From: Cornus controversa
Lineage: Eukaryota > Streptophyta > Magnoliopsida > Cornales > Cornaceae
DNA length: 64,000 nucleotides
Reading direction: 5' to 3'
Assembly (NCBI GenBank): GCA_026545225.1
Contig: CM048846.1
Span: 85,267,270 to 85,331,269, forward strand
The position numbers and the translations under genes are program-made. Each line of letters begins with the position of its first letter. Position 1 is the first letter of the stretch. This document shows positions 44,749 through 55,200 of this stretch, piece by piece. Under the pieces are notes generated by a model. The model was given only the letters and a program-made list of their open reading frames with translations, ran no database searches and had not been told where the DNA came from.

Positions 44749-47700
44749 TGGTGGTAAGTATAATTGATTTAGTTCAATCAAAATTCAAAGTTCACTCTGC
44801 TAACACACCTGAAGATGATTTCCATCAAGCAGAGAATATTAATCTTTTCGAGAAGCTTTTTCTCATTCTCCACCAATGCTGGCTGAGCACTCAGAGCAGC
44901 TCCATGCACACGACATAATTCTTGATAGCGAACTAAATCACCAGCATTGAATGCTTCAAGAATGTAGTAGAGCCACTCAACTTTTGAGCCCAGAAGACTC
45001 TTTACCTGTAGAATTTAAAAGATGTCATTATCCCAATATACAAGATGTCAATATCCCAATATAGCAAGTTATTTTATATATATATATAATATTTTGTAAG
45101 TAGATAAAAAGCGCCACAAGGGGGGCCAAATTTAGCATTTTGCCAAACAGAATAGTATAGGAAATTGTTAAGGAACAAAGGTCTACAACTGTTAGCGCTG
45201 GATTGATGCCATCCAATCCACATGAAAACAATGCAAGAAAACAAGCAAAGTTCCGGCCAACATTTCATATAATTTTTTTACAACATCCACGTGCAGTCCC
45301 ATTAAAAGAGTAGAAAAACAAGAAGAAAAAATAAAATTGTGACCATCACCAACAAAATTCTGTCTGCTTGGAGTACAAATATTCTCTTTGCCCCTTTCCA
45401 CCAAGCATTGAACAATACAATCTTGTCTTATGATAGCATACCCACCAGTGAAAATGCCTTAAGACGAAGAAACCAAACATCTTGTCTCATATATATGTTT
45501 ATCTTTCCCATAGTGTTCTACGCTGTGTTGCCATATTGTCAATTGTGTTCCATTCCATTGATCTTGGGTCAGCCAGAAGTATATAGGTGCTCCTATTTGT
45601 CTGAGGGTCAAAAAATTGGCCACATAATTGATTAATGCCTTCCAACTCTAAATTTCAATAAACTACTAGTATTTCATGATGTCATAATTAGATAAATGTT
45701 TCTCAAACATGTTTATTCTTTCTTATTCTCCAAATAATTTTGACACATTATTTCAGCTACAATTTTCCCGATTATGAGTCTTATCAGTTTAACCTTCAAA
45801 GTTTGCTCAACCTGTATTTTATAGTCAAAGCATTATAAATGCACAATTAGCCGATAAAAACAAACCATAACCAGTAATGACATTCCATCTCTTTCACATA
45901 TAGAGGTGTCACGTTAGCATCCACATCTTTTGACGCGTTGTTTATGAAAATAAGCACAGGCATCACGTGCAAGTGTTTTCTATTCTTCTTCTTTTTATTT
46001 TCTTTCTTTAGAAGGAGGATAGTGGGAACAGCACATGTAAAGATGCAGTTCGGTTACCCTTGCATTCAGATACTTCTTAGTTGTTATATTATACACATAC
46101 TAAGCATCAACATACACTGCAGAACTGCAAACACACATTACTAGGTGTTTAAACACTCTAATCAAGAAAATATCCAAATTGATTTGCAATTAGCAATGTG
46201 ATTCATATTCCACATTAGATAAAAGAAATGCTTACATGCAATTACTAATATCAAATTTTATCTGTCCGCTAGATTCCAAAGTCAAAGCTTTTCATACTAC
46301 AGTAAAGGCTGTAGAGCAACCAATAATTGGTTCCAAGTGTCTGCATATCATTTCACAAGCTTCATGGACACACGCATAAAAAATTTTATACTCAACTCAA
46401 CCAAGTCCTTGTTTCAGATAAATGGAGCCAGCTACATAGATCTCATTTTGCATTTCAATCAATCCAAAATGAGACCATCTGTTGAATCATAACCATTGTA
46501 TAGTTTTTTACTACCTCAACACAAGTCCTTTTTTGGTATCAAAATCATACTTAGAGTAATCACTAAAAAATATGTCACTTTTCAAAGTGCAAAGGAAAAA
46601 AAAACTTTTCAAAGTGCAAAACTATTACTCATAGGTTCATAGCACACGGCCGACAAATAGTATTAAATTTAATCCCATTAGTTTTCTCTTAAACTCCTTA
46701 TAAATGTATGGGTAAATATCATTGACACCCCCTGAGGTTTAATGTATTGACACGCGACTATAACTTTGTTAATTTTCGTCACCAACACCCCCAGTCAATT
46801 TTTTAATTTTTTTAATTTGTGAAATGTCTTGATTGCCCCTGACTATTTTAATATAAAAATATTAGAATAGGAAAATGACCACAATACCCTTCATAATAAT
46901 ATGCATTGGCAACTAGATTTTTATTTTATGTTAATATTATTATTTATGGAAATAAATAATTATATATATTTGGTTATATATATTATAGTGTATATATAGA
47001 TGAATAGAGAAAAAGAAAGAGAATTTAATTACTTTTTTATTTTATGTTAACATTATTATTTATGGAAATAAATAATTATATATATAGGTTATATATATAT
47101 TATAGTATATTACATATATAGATAGATAGTGAAAAAGAAAGAGAATTTAATTACTTTTTTATTTTATGCTAACATTATTATTTATGGAAATAAATAATAA
47201 TATATAGATTACATTTATTATAATATATATAGGTATATTCAAAGGGGTATTTTGGCCCATTAGATAGGGTTAAATGGCTAAATTTAGTATTCAAATGGGT
47301 TAGGTTAAAAGTCAAAGAGCAGCATGGTCATTTTACCATCAAAAAGTGCTCTGACACAGTGTACTTCTGGCAAGAGGGGATGGTATGTGATATACGACAC
47401 AAACCACAGGCGGTGTTGGTGATGAAAATTCACAAAGTTGTAGCCGCGTGTCAATACATCAAACCTCAGGGGTGTCAGTGATATTTACCCTATATGTATT
47501 TAACATCATTCTTTTTCATCTTTCAACTCAATGACATCTTCATAGGTTCTTTAGCAAGCTACATGGTAAACCGCTGTGTGGATAAATCATCCTCCACTAA
47601 ATGATCATCTCTAAGATCCATCTACATTTAACTTGTTATATTATCTTAAAATGTCCCATATATTCTAATATTCCTCTCTTCATGTCAACTATCCATTTGC

Positions 47701-48737
47701 AGATAGGATAAATAATCTCATCCTATTTTTCCAACCATCAGCGTCAAACTTAAATAGGTTTATTACTCTCATCTGATATTCCTCTATATGAGCAACTACT
47801 AACCTCCTTTGTTTAAGATGTGCAGAAATGTCTCAGAATCTCATAACAAAACTAATTAAAGAATATTCCTTCATATGATGGTTTACTATGGACATAATGC
47901 CATATAATAATCTACAGGTTCATCAACAATAAGTCGAAAATATGAAATACAAGCCAGCACAAAACATCCATAGTAAATATTTAATTAAAACCAAATATAA
48001 GCCAATTAATTGTTAAACACCGATGGAACGTAATATGCATTGCCTAGAAACTGTGGTTGGTTAAAACAAATTGGCCAAAAACTATTTCCAATCTGAACTT
48101 GACGCAAGGGCCTGAGAAATACTGCACCTACCTATCAGCATTGGAGCTTTTAGGACAGGGCTCGTTTCGTCACCTAGAAGGTCCAGCCAGTAAAACTCCC
48201 CTCCTAGTCTCCTACCAAGTGAACCCCAAAGACATTGGAAAAGAAATAGTTCATAGGAGAAAGAACCCTTGGAATTGGGTAATACTACTAAACTGGCAGG
48301 AAACATCAACATCCCACTCATTCTGAGTAGGACTGTAAACGAGCTAGCCTAGCCGAGCAATGTTGTGTTCGAGCTAGGCTAGGTCAGACGGCAAGGGTGT
48401 TGAAGCTCGGCTCGAGCCCTCAAAATCACGTTCGAACTCGGCTCGTCTATGTTTGACAAAGCTCAAGCTCGGCTCGACAATTCATTTAATTTTTTTTCTC
48501 TCGTTACTAACAAACTGTTGGATGCCTTTTAGCAGTAACGAAAAATTTTGAGAGAGAAATACAGATAAAGAAATGATATAGAAATCAACTTACCAGAGTT
48601 GATAATCGATGGAAGACGCCGATGATAGTTGAGAGATGCACAAAACAACCACTAACAATAAGCCCCAAAATAAGATTGAAGGAAACTCATAATCAGATTG
48701 AATGAAGGAAAAAAAGGGTTTTTTTTTTTGGGGAGGG

Positions 48738-48768
<31 letters not shown>

Positions 48769-51700
48769 GCAAATCACTTCACAACACTGACCTAAACCAC
48801 ATGTATCTAACATTAGCAAAATCCCTTTGTTTCCTTCATTCAATCTGATTATGGTTTCCTTCAAACTGATTTTGGGGCTTCTTGTTGATGGTTGTTCTGT
48901 GCATCTCTCAACTATCAGTGGCGTCGACGTCTTCCATTGATTATCAACTATTTCTATATCATTTTTTTATTTGTATTTCTCTCTCAATTTTCTCGTTACT
49001 GCTCAAAAGGCATCCAACAGTTCGTTAGTAACAAGAGATTTTTTTTTAAACAAACTACCAAGCCGAGCTCGAGCTTTGTCAAACATAGACGAGCCAAGCT
49101 CGAACGTGATTTTGAGGGCTAAATTCGAGCTTGAACACTCTTATTGTCTTACGGAGCCGGGCTCGAACACACCACTACTCGGCTTGGCTCGGTTTGTTTA
49201 CACTCCTAGTGCTAAGAGGCACAAAGTGGGTATAGTACAGTAGCACAAAGTGTGCTTCAATGAACTTGCATTCTTAGGCATGGCAACCTAAACATTTACC
49301 AGTGCACCACTGACCCCTAAAAGGAACAGTATAAACTACAACTTGATTATTTTAACATTATTATTGTTTTAATTATTTTTACATCACAAACCATGAAAAA
49401 ATAATCAAAACAGTAAGTAGAAAAGAGTTTAAACTATAATTGAATTACTTCAACTTTTTAATTTCGAAAATTTTCTTGATGTAACGCACTGTGTGAAGGA
49501 TCTTGTCATTCTTAATCTAATGATTGATGTTGTTTTGACCCCTTCCATTATTCATTAACTCTATGAAACATAGTATTTTAAGTACATTTAGTTGGCCGAA
49601 AATGCAAAAATGATGATCATTCCATTCCATCCCAAAGACCTTAACTAAATATCATCTAGCCACAGGTTGAGTTAAGCATCCAACAACCCAAGATAAGGCA
49701 GAATTTGTTGTAGCAACTTGCAAATCCCTTAGTGGCATGGGTTGGGCTTCAACCTGACCCCACACACCTGATCACAGCCTACCAAATCATAAAGCGAAAA
49801 AGTTCAACCACATGGAGTGTACCCATAAAGAAAAGATCTTGGAATCAAGTGCTTTGAGGCACCTTCGCATGTAATAAGGTTGAACAAATAGATATATTTC
49901 CACGAGAATTAGTAAACAAAGATATAAGAGCTGTACAACTAAAACAATGACAGCTGTCAAAGTAATCCAAATTCAAATACAGGAGGAAAAAGTTAAGAAT
50001 TTCGATGACTTACAATTGGATGTGCAAGCAGTTCCCCAAAGTTGTAAATGTTTTCTCCGAGCAATGCAGAGAGTGATAAATCAAATGCCAAATCCTAAAA
50101 TATGATTAAAAATGTATCACCAAGTTAATTTTAAGAATCGAAAGCTCAACAAGCCTTGGAAGAATTGAATAACATTAATCAAACTTCTTAAAACTTTTAT
50201 GCAAAGTTATTACTTTGAGCTTGAAACTGTATACAATGCTTCTATCATATCATTCTTCTAACTACAGAAGATCTCCTTGTAATTTTTGTTTCACTTTAAA
50301 TGTAAAATCACTCACATCATCCAAACAAAAAGTTAATATCACAAATTTGGGTTTCAAACCCCCATCTTTAATTCAACACTATGTTTGACCACAATAACAT
50401 AGAAAATTGATAATTTTAAATAAATACATTTCAAAACTAGAGCTTTAAACTGAAAAATACTGAAACATGATAAAATAAATTTTATGAGAAATTGAAAATA
50501 CAAAAATAGATAATATTATAAAATGCTAGGAAAAAAATCTTTCAATTATACCTACTGAGAAAAAAAATCATTATAATGACAAATTTCATTTTTCCACTAA
50601 TTTGACAAGCCAAAATAATCTTACGAGTGACAGCACATAGAATCATAATAAAACACCTCAAATCTTTTCAAAATTATTAATGGAATGTGATAGATAATTG
50701 CTTACCAACTTAAATGATTCTGATAAAGATTCTACTGATGTGTATGCCAAATAAAGAAGAGCACTTTTGTAAAATTCAGCAAATTCCTGGCGAGATTTAT
50801 GATATTGAGATGAAACCCAATAGTAGCTGGCATATACAGATGGATCAATATCAGTCATGCTGTCAAGCGTAGTCTTCCCATCTTCTAGAAGTTTCTTGCA
50901 CTCTTTTTGGTTCCCTTTATCAAGCTCGAAGATAGCTATTTGCATCTTAATATAAAGGATTGGCTCCTCTATGCGCATCTCTTTAGTAGCTCGAAGCTTT
51001 TCAATCACCCCTTCAAGATAACTAATGGCAGCTTCTTTCTCTGAATACCGTCGAGAAACTATGACAGCAAAATGCGCAAGCTTGAGAAGATTGATCTTAG
51101 TCTCAAAGTCAGTGATGAAATTGTGATATAGCTGTATGAGAGCATCACCAGCCTGAAATTTATAAAAAGTAAAAAAAGAAAAAGAGTTGCATGTCATAAA
51201 AGCAAATATAAACAAAAATAGTGTTTGTAACATGCTTCCAGTACAATGACATCTATATGTTGTAGATCACATTAAAAAAATTCAGCAACATCCAATAACC
51301 TGGGCAACTTAAAGAATACAACGCGCCCATCAATAGCTAGGGGGTGAAAAAGACTAACCTGATGAGTTATTTCACTTGGGACTAATTATATCACTCTACT
51401 TGACTGATTGTTACAACTTCACTTCACCTTGACAGACGATTTTAGCAAACTAATAGCTCCTTATTCTACCACAAAAATCAAAATCAAAACACACGTGTAG
51501 GTATCAGATCACACAGTAACCTCTTTGTCTTAATATTTGTAAATCGCCTACTCTACTCTCTGTTTAGAATGTTTGCTTTTAGTTTAGCATGTCTTTTGGC
51601 GTAACAGTGGTCCATAGTCATCTGGCACACAAAGGCCCAGGTGCCTGAAGGAAGAGCGGTGAGGAAGCAGCCTCTTGCCCTCTTCCACTTTGAGGAGCCT

Positions 51701-54700
51701 TTCGAAGGAAAGAAAGGCTATAATCTTAAAAGCAAAATCTTTGGAAGTGGTTAAAACTGATGGCAAAGATAGAAGATCAGTAACTGTACTCCTACACCTG
51801 CTTTTGAAGGAGTCGTCTCCCAGAGAGAAATCTGCAATGACTGGTTAAATGTAATTCTTAAGGGATTGTTGTCCTTTCCAAATTCAAACATCGTATGATT
51901 TATTAAGATTCAAGGACCATTGGACCAGTTTGGTTCGAACTCAAAACATTCACCAATTGAAATTACTCTATAGGAAAATTTTCCACCTGAACAAAGGTAG
52001 GAATCATCTATGGTAAACTCAGCAGGTAGTGATGACAGTAGCTTCTTATCCATTATATTTGAAAAAGAGAAGGAAGAAAGAAAGGAGGATATTTAAAATG
52101 TTCCAATTGGAACAAACAAAATATTGAACCATAATTGTAAATTGTTGCACACCATATGTTCTTCAATATAAGAAAATAAAAGAGAGTATAGTGGACTTAG
52201 AAAGGAGAGAAATAAAGAGCATACAAAAATTTCATAAAGTAGAAACCTTTGACATATGGCCCTCTCATCCACGGGCAAGTGTGGCAAAAAAAATTAAAAA
52301 TAGAAGTCAAAACCGAAAATCAACAAGAAAATTGACAGAGAGATGGAGAAGGAAGCAATGAATCAATCTTGGCTTACAAGCTTGAGGAAATTTAGCACAA
52401 AAAAGGCATCAAAGAAAAGGAAAAAGTTATGGGAATGAAATTACTTTTGATCTTATTACTTAGGTGTTGTTTGATAACTCAATTTAGCACTTAATTCTGA
52501 AGAGATTATGCGCTTATCCAATTAAGTGCGTTTGATAACGCAATTTGAATATCACTGAAAAAGGTAAGCACCACTTAAAATGGGATAAAATTTTAAGTAA
52601 CAAGGGTCAGGGCATCAGTTATCACTGAATGCTGAACGCTGGAAATTAAAAAAGATATCAAAAAATATTTATTTTTTAATTACCGCTTAAGAACATCAAC
52701 ACTTAAAATTCAACTCTTAAAATTTTTAGTACTTAATTTTCAATTTTATCAAACAACATTAGTAATAAATACATTTGATATTTTTCAGGTAAGTTCAAAT
52801 GACTCTTGATATAAACCACCTAGTGTTATCAAAGGCTCTAGGCACACTAAGGCACTAAAGGTCCTTTGGAGCCTAGGCTCAAGGCGATGCGCGAGCCTGA
52901 GTGAAGTGAGGTGTAAAATTGAAAAATAAATTACTATAAAAGAATTCATATCTCATAATCAATATTTTTAAAAATTCATATCAAATATGAAAAAATAAAT
53001 CCATCAACCATGTCCTTCAAGAACTATAAAATGAAACAAAGTACAAAAAAAAAAGCAGGAAATAGAAGGAAGACAGAGAGAGAGAGGGACAGCAAAAAAA
53101 AAAAAGAAAAAGAAAAACTATTTTTTTTTAAATAAAAAAAAACAGCAGGAAGTAATTTAGGACAAGATCCAAAGGAGAAGAAAAACAAAAAGAGAGAGAG
53201 ACAGATAGAAAGAAAAGAAGACAGAAAAAGAAAAAACTATTAAAAAAACAGTAGGAAATAATTTAGTACACAGGATAGCATTCAAAGAAAGAAAAAAAAA
53301 AAAGAAAGAGAGAGAGAGGAAATAGACGAAGAGAGAGGAAGAAAAAGAGCATGTGTATCTGATCGTCTCTGCAACTCTCTATGACGAAGGTTGTTGGCAT
53401 CGTGATGTAGGGCTTTTGGCATCGTGACTTGGGCTTTGGCGTTGTTCACGTCTTGTGATCGTAATGGGCTTCTCTCTTCTTTTCTTTTCAACGAGACAAA
53501 AGTCTCACTTGAATTAGGAAAAAGAAAAAAGGAAATATCAAACAGGTGCGCCCAACTGACTTGTATAAGGCGCAGCCCAGGTGCGCGCCTAGTGAACATA
53601 GCTAAGCCTGGGTTGACAACAGGCGCAATCCTTGCGCCTGGATTGCCAAGGTGCGCCTTTAACAACACTGAAACCACCTAAACAACTAGATATGTACGCA
53701 CACATTTTGTTTAAAGATAATGAGCGAAAACCATGTGAAGAGAAACTAGACATAAACTGATGCATTTGTTTTGTTATTATCGAGAACCTCACGTCATATC
53801 ATCATACTTTAGAAACAAAAGAGATAGGACTTGAACAACACCCCCCCCCCCCCCCCCCCCCCCAAGGTATAACCACCAGCAGCAGGAACCACCTCCATTG
53901 AATCCTGTAGTATCCTGACAATATTTCAAATTAATAAATTCAGCTCATTTATCTCTTTGATAATTTGATGAGTGTATTTTCACTAATGACAATATACAAT
54001 TTTTATGTCGTCAATCTGAGGTTGTTCAACACATGAAATAGCAAGCAACAGAAAATTGACTCAAAACAAAAGAGTTCTGAAAAATGACAGTCCAACAAAT
54101 CCTAGAATAAAATCCAACTTGTGAAGGCAAAGTTATAGCATTTGATATTGAGAAAAATGCTATTCTTTATCTTTTCTTCTTGGATAGAACATGCTTCCTG
54201 TGATCAATGCATGACAAGGGGTAATATATTTCCTCATCTACAAATTAATTTGATCTCCAAAGATGTTAATACCATTAATTTTGGAAAATTTCTCATAGGT
54301 TATCCTACATTCCATATGGAAATAGAAATATGGCTGCATATACACCACAGCAGCCTTGGACTGGTGCTCTACTAGCACTAAACATATCAGTATTATCTCT
54401 GTTCACCCGTGATAATAAAAAAAAATGGGTTTCCCTGTTTTTGTTCAGCATGCGTTCAATTTTGCTTTTTCCTCCTTTCTAACTATCAAATTTCACAAAG
54501 GGAATTTTATATCCTAAAATAGGCAATATAAGTTTCCCTCGGTTGGATTAAATTTTCCATCTTTGGAAATATAACAACCTAAAAAAATTCAACTTTGGCT
54601 TCACTGTCTTCCCTACTTTACTCTCAAAACCGAATAACAACTTGTAAACCATTTTTAGGGACTCCGACAATATCAAGAGCAAAAAAAAACCCTAATTTTT

Positions 54701-55075
54701 CATAATCAACCCTGAACCCTCACGAGATCTCCAAACCCTAATCTCAGTCAAAGAACAAAACACGTCGTCTACACCTGCATCAGACAAACAAAAGCCCTAA
54801 CATTCGCCAAGTCCAAACACATCACATGGCAAAAAAGTTAAACAATATATTTACTTATATATACACATATATTCATATAAATTGTCACTGAAAACAGTGC
54901 AGGCATCAAAATGAAAGAGACTGGCCTGAAAAACAGAGAGAGCGACGAACTGTTCGAGCTTGAGAGTGAGCTGGTGCCATAGCTTCTTTTGGTACAGATC
55001 TGCTAAGGTATTGTACCAATCAGAGAGCTCTGGATGGGCATTGCGTAGAGACTCTAGGTATTGCAGAGCGGCCAT
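41203..55075 (-). CDS. RPN9: 26S proteasome non-ATPase regulatory subunit 13 (RPN9), 6 exons
   Basis: RPN9/PSMD13 is a PCI-domain subunit of the 19S lid and helps hold the 26S proteasome together in nucleus and cytosol. Exons on the minus strand are 55075-54926, 51152-50706, 50094-50014, 45005-44809, 44647-44548 and 41388-41203 (TGA). They join in frame to 386 aa, the usual plant RPN9 length. Exon 1 gives MAALQYLESLRNAHPELSDW, exon 2 AGDALIQLYHNFITDFETKI through LSESFKL, and exon 3 DLAFDLSLSALLGENIYNFG. Exon 4 gives VENEKKLLEKINILCLMEII, exon 5 SEDRTIPLDTIAERTKLTVE and exon 6 the winged-helix end of the PCI domain (HLIEGIIDQVEGTVHVSW). The start is ATG at 55075-55073 in context CCCATGG. Intron 1 appears to use a GC donor (CAG|GCCAGT). 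Introns 1, 3 and 5 are 3.8, 5.0 and 3.2 kb and carry transposable elements. Confidence 0.95.
41389..44547 (-). other. RPN9: RPN9 intron 5 (3159 bases)
   Basis: Donor GTAAGT and acceptor CTGCAG on the minus strand. It contains dispersed DNA element copy B (43464-44344). The rest (41400-43460) has no recognised gene; a plus-strand open frame at 42952-43179 looks fortuitous. Confidence 0.8.
43464..44344. mobile_element. Non-autonomous DNA element, same family as 34421-35488 (copy B)
   Basis: An 881-base element begins within ACGGACAGG and ends TTTCCGTGCTTATTAG. A perfect 8-base duplication, CATTCAAC, flanks it at 43456-43463 and 44345-44352, which fits a hAT-type insertion. It shares the CCGACACGTGTCGGACACAC palindrome, a T/C-rich middle, a GATGAAAAATAATATTACTC block and a TTTTTTAGGATTTGCCGTG end with copy A. 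The left tip appears to lack its first bases. Confidence 0.7.
46710..47490. mobile_element. Non-autonomous MULE with ~95-bp TIRs
   Basis: The left end starts GGGTAAATATCATTGACACC and the right end, on the minus strand, GGGTAAATATCACTGACACC. The match continues through TGTATTGACACGCG and the AACTTTGT(T/G)AATTTTC blocks. The flanking nonamers TAAATGTAT (46701-46709) and TATATGTAT (47491-47499) differ at one base, fitting the 9-base duplication of Mutator elements. Inside, a ~120-base A/T-rich unit (TTATGGAAATAAATAATTAT) is repeated three times at 46917-47210. It is non-coding. Confidence 0.8.
48328..49208. mobile_element. Fold-back (hairpin) element with hAT-like ends, in RPN9 intron 3
   Basis: The ends TAGGACTGTAAAC and (minus strand) TAGGAGTGTAAAC bound two ~380-base inverted arms, 48328-48710 and 48835-49208. 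The arms share the GCTCGGCTCG-type sequence, the AAACTGTTGGATGCCTTTT region and the GAAGACGCCGATGATAG / TCGACGTCTTCCATTGAT region. The ~120-base centre contains a GA repeat (48738-48768). The flanking octamers ATTCTGAG and GTGCTAAG agree at only 5 of 8 positions. Because it is transcribed within the intron, the RNA could form a long double strand. Confidence 0.8.
50095..50705 (-). other. RPN9: RPN9 intron 2 (611 bases)
   Basis: GTAAGC donor and TTTTAG acceptor on the minus strand. A/T-rich, nothing else recognised. Confidence 0.85.
52463..52757. mobile_element. MITE, hAT-like family, copy 2
   Basis: A diverged relative of 16319-16592, starting GGTGTTGTTTGATAACTC and ending TTTTATCAAACAAC. 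Shared blocks include GCGTTTGATAACGCAATTTG and TTTTTAGTACTTAATTTTC. The flanks ATTACTTA and ATTAGTAA agree at 6 of 8 positions, a decayed target duplication at best. Confidence 0.75.
52821..53670. mobile_element. Non-autonomous hAT-like element with exact 8-bp duplication
   Basis: The ends TAGTGTTATCAAAGGC and (minus strand) CAGTGTTGTTAAAGGC are flanked by AAACCACC at 52813-52820 and 53671-53678. The outer parts are rich in AGGCGCGCCT-like sequence (GGTGCGCCC, GCGCAGCCCAGG), typical of a plant hAT family. The middle is purine-rich with GA and AAAAAG runs. The 131-codon minus-strand open frame at 53282-53677 lies in it and looks fortuitous. Confidence 0.85.
53841..53873 (+). repeat. 33-base C homopolymer (G run in the RPN9 transcript)
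   Basis: A run of 33 consecutive C on the plus strand inside RPN9 intron 1, so the pre-mRNA would carry 33 consecutive G. Such a run could fold into G-quadruplexes, but its length may also be inaccurate in the assembly. Confidence 0.9.
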
Positions 55076-55200
55076 GGGAACTCGGACGATGAACACAAAG
55101 CTAGAGAGAGAGTAGGGAGAGTTTTAGAGAGAGAGGAAGAAATTGAGACCTGTTTTGTTCGTCTATGTATTTATATATAGATATATAAATATATAATTAT
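55076..55200 (-). promoter_or_regulatory. RPN9: RPN9 5' leader and TATA-like core promoter
   Basis: On the minus strand, TATATATAAATAC near 55160-55175 is a TATA-like box. It is followed by a CT-rich leader (TTTCTTCCTCTCTCTCTAA, then CTCTCTCTAGC) up to the ATG at 55075. A start site near 55130-55140 would fit, giving a leader of about 60 bases. No ATG occurs in that leader. Confidence 0.5.

Larger units (their letters stand above)
45006..50013 (-). other. RPN9: RPN9 intron 3 (5008 bases)
   Basis: Donor GTAAGT after the GCACATCCAATT codons and acceptor TCTACAG on the minus strand. It contains a non-autonomous MULE (46710-47490) and a fold-back element (48328-49208). The remaining parts (45010-46700, 47500-48320, 49210-50000) show no recognised features. 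Confidence 0.85.
51153..54925 (-). other. RPN9: RPN9 intron 1 (3773 bases), likely GC-AG type
   Basis: On the minus strand the exon ends CAG and the intron begins GCCAGTCTC. The acceptor is AAATTTCAG before GCTGGTGATGC. Only the GC site keeps the conserved VFQ-AGDAL junction. The nearest GT, 4 bases further on, would give a stop at the third codon after the junction. The intron carries a MITE (52463-52757), a hAT-like element (52821-53670) and a 33-base C run (53841-53873). Confidence 0.8.

Noticed and set aside
53282..53677. 131-codon minus-strand open frame
   Set aside because: It lies within the hAT-like element 52821-53670 and ends in an A/G-rich low-complexity run.
54918..54925. GT donor four bases after the GC site in RPN9 intron 1
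   Set aside because: It shifts the frame and gives a stop within three codons of the junction, and it breaks the conserved VFQ-AGDAL sequence.
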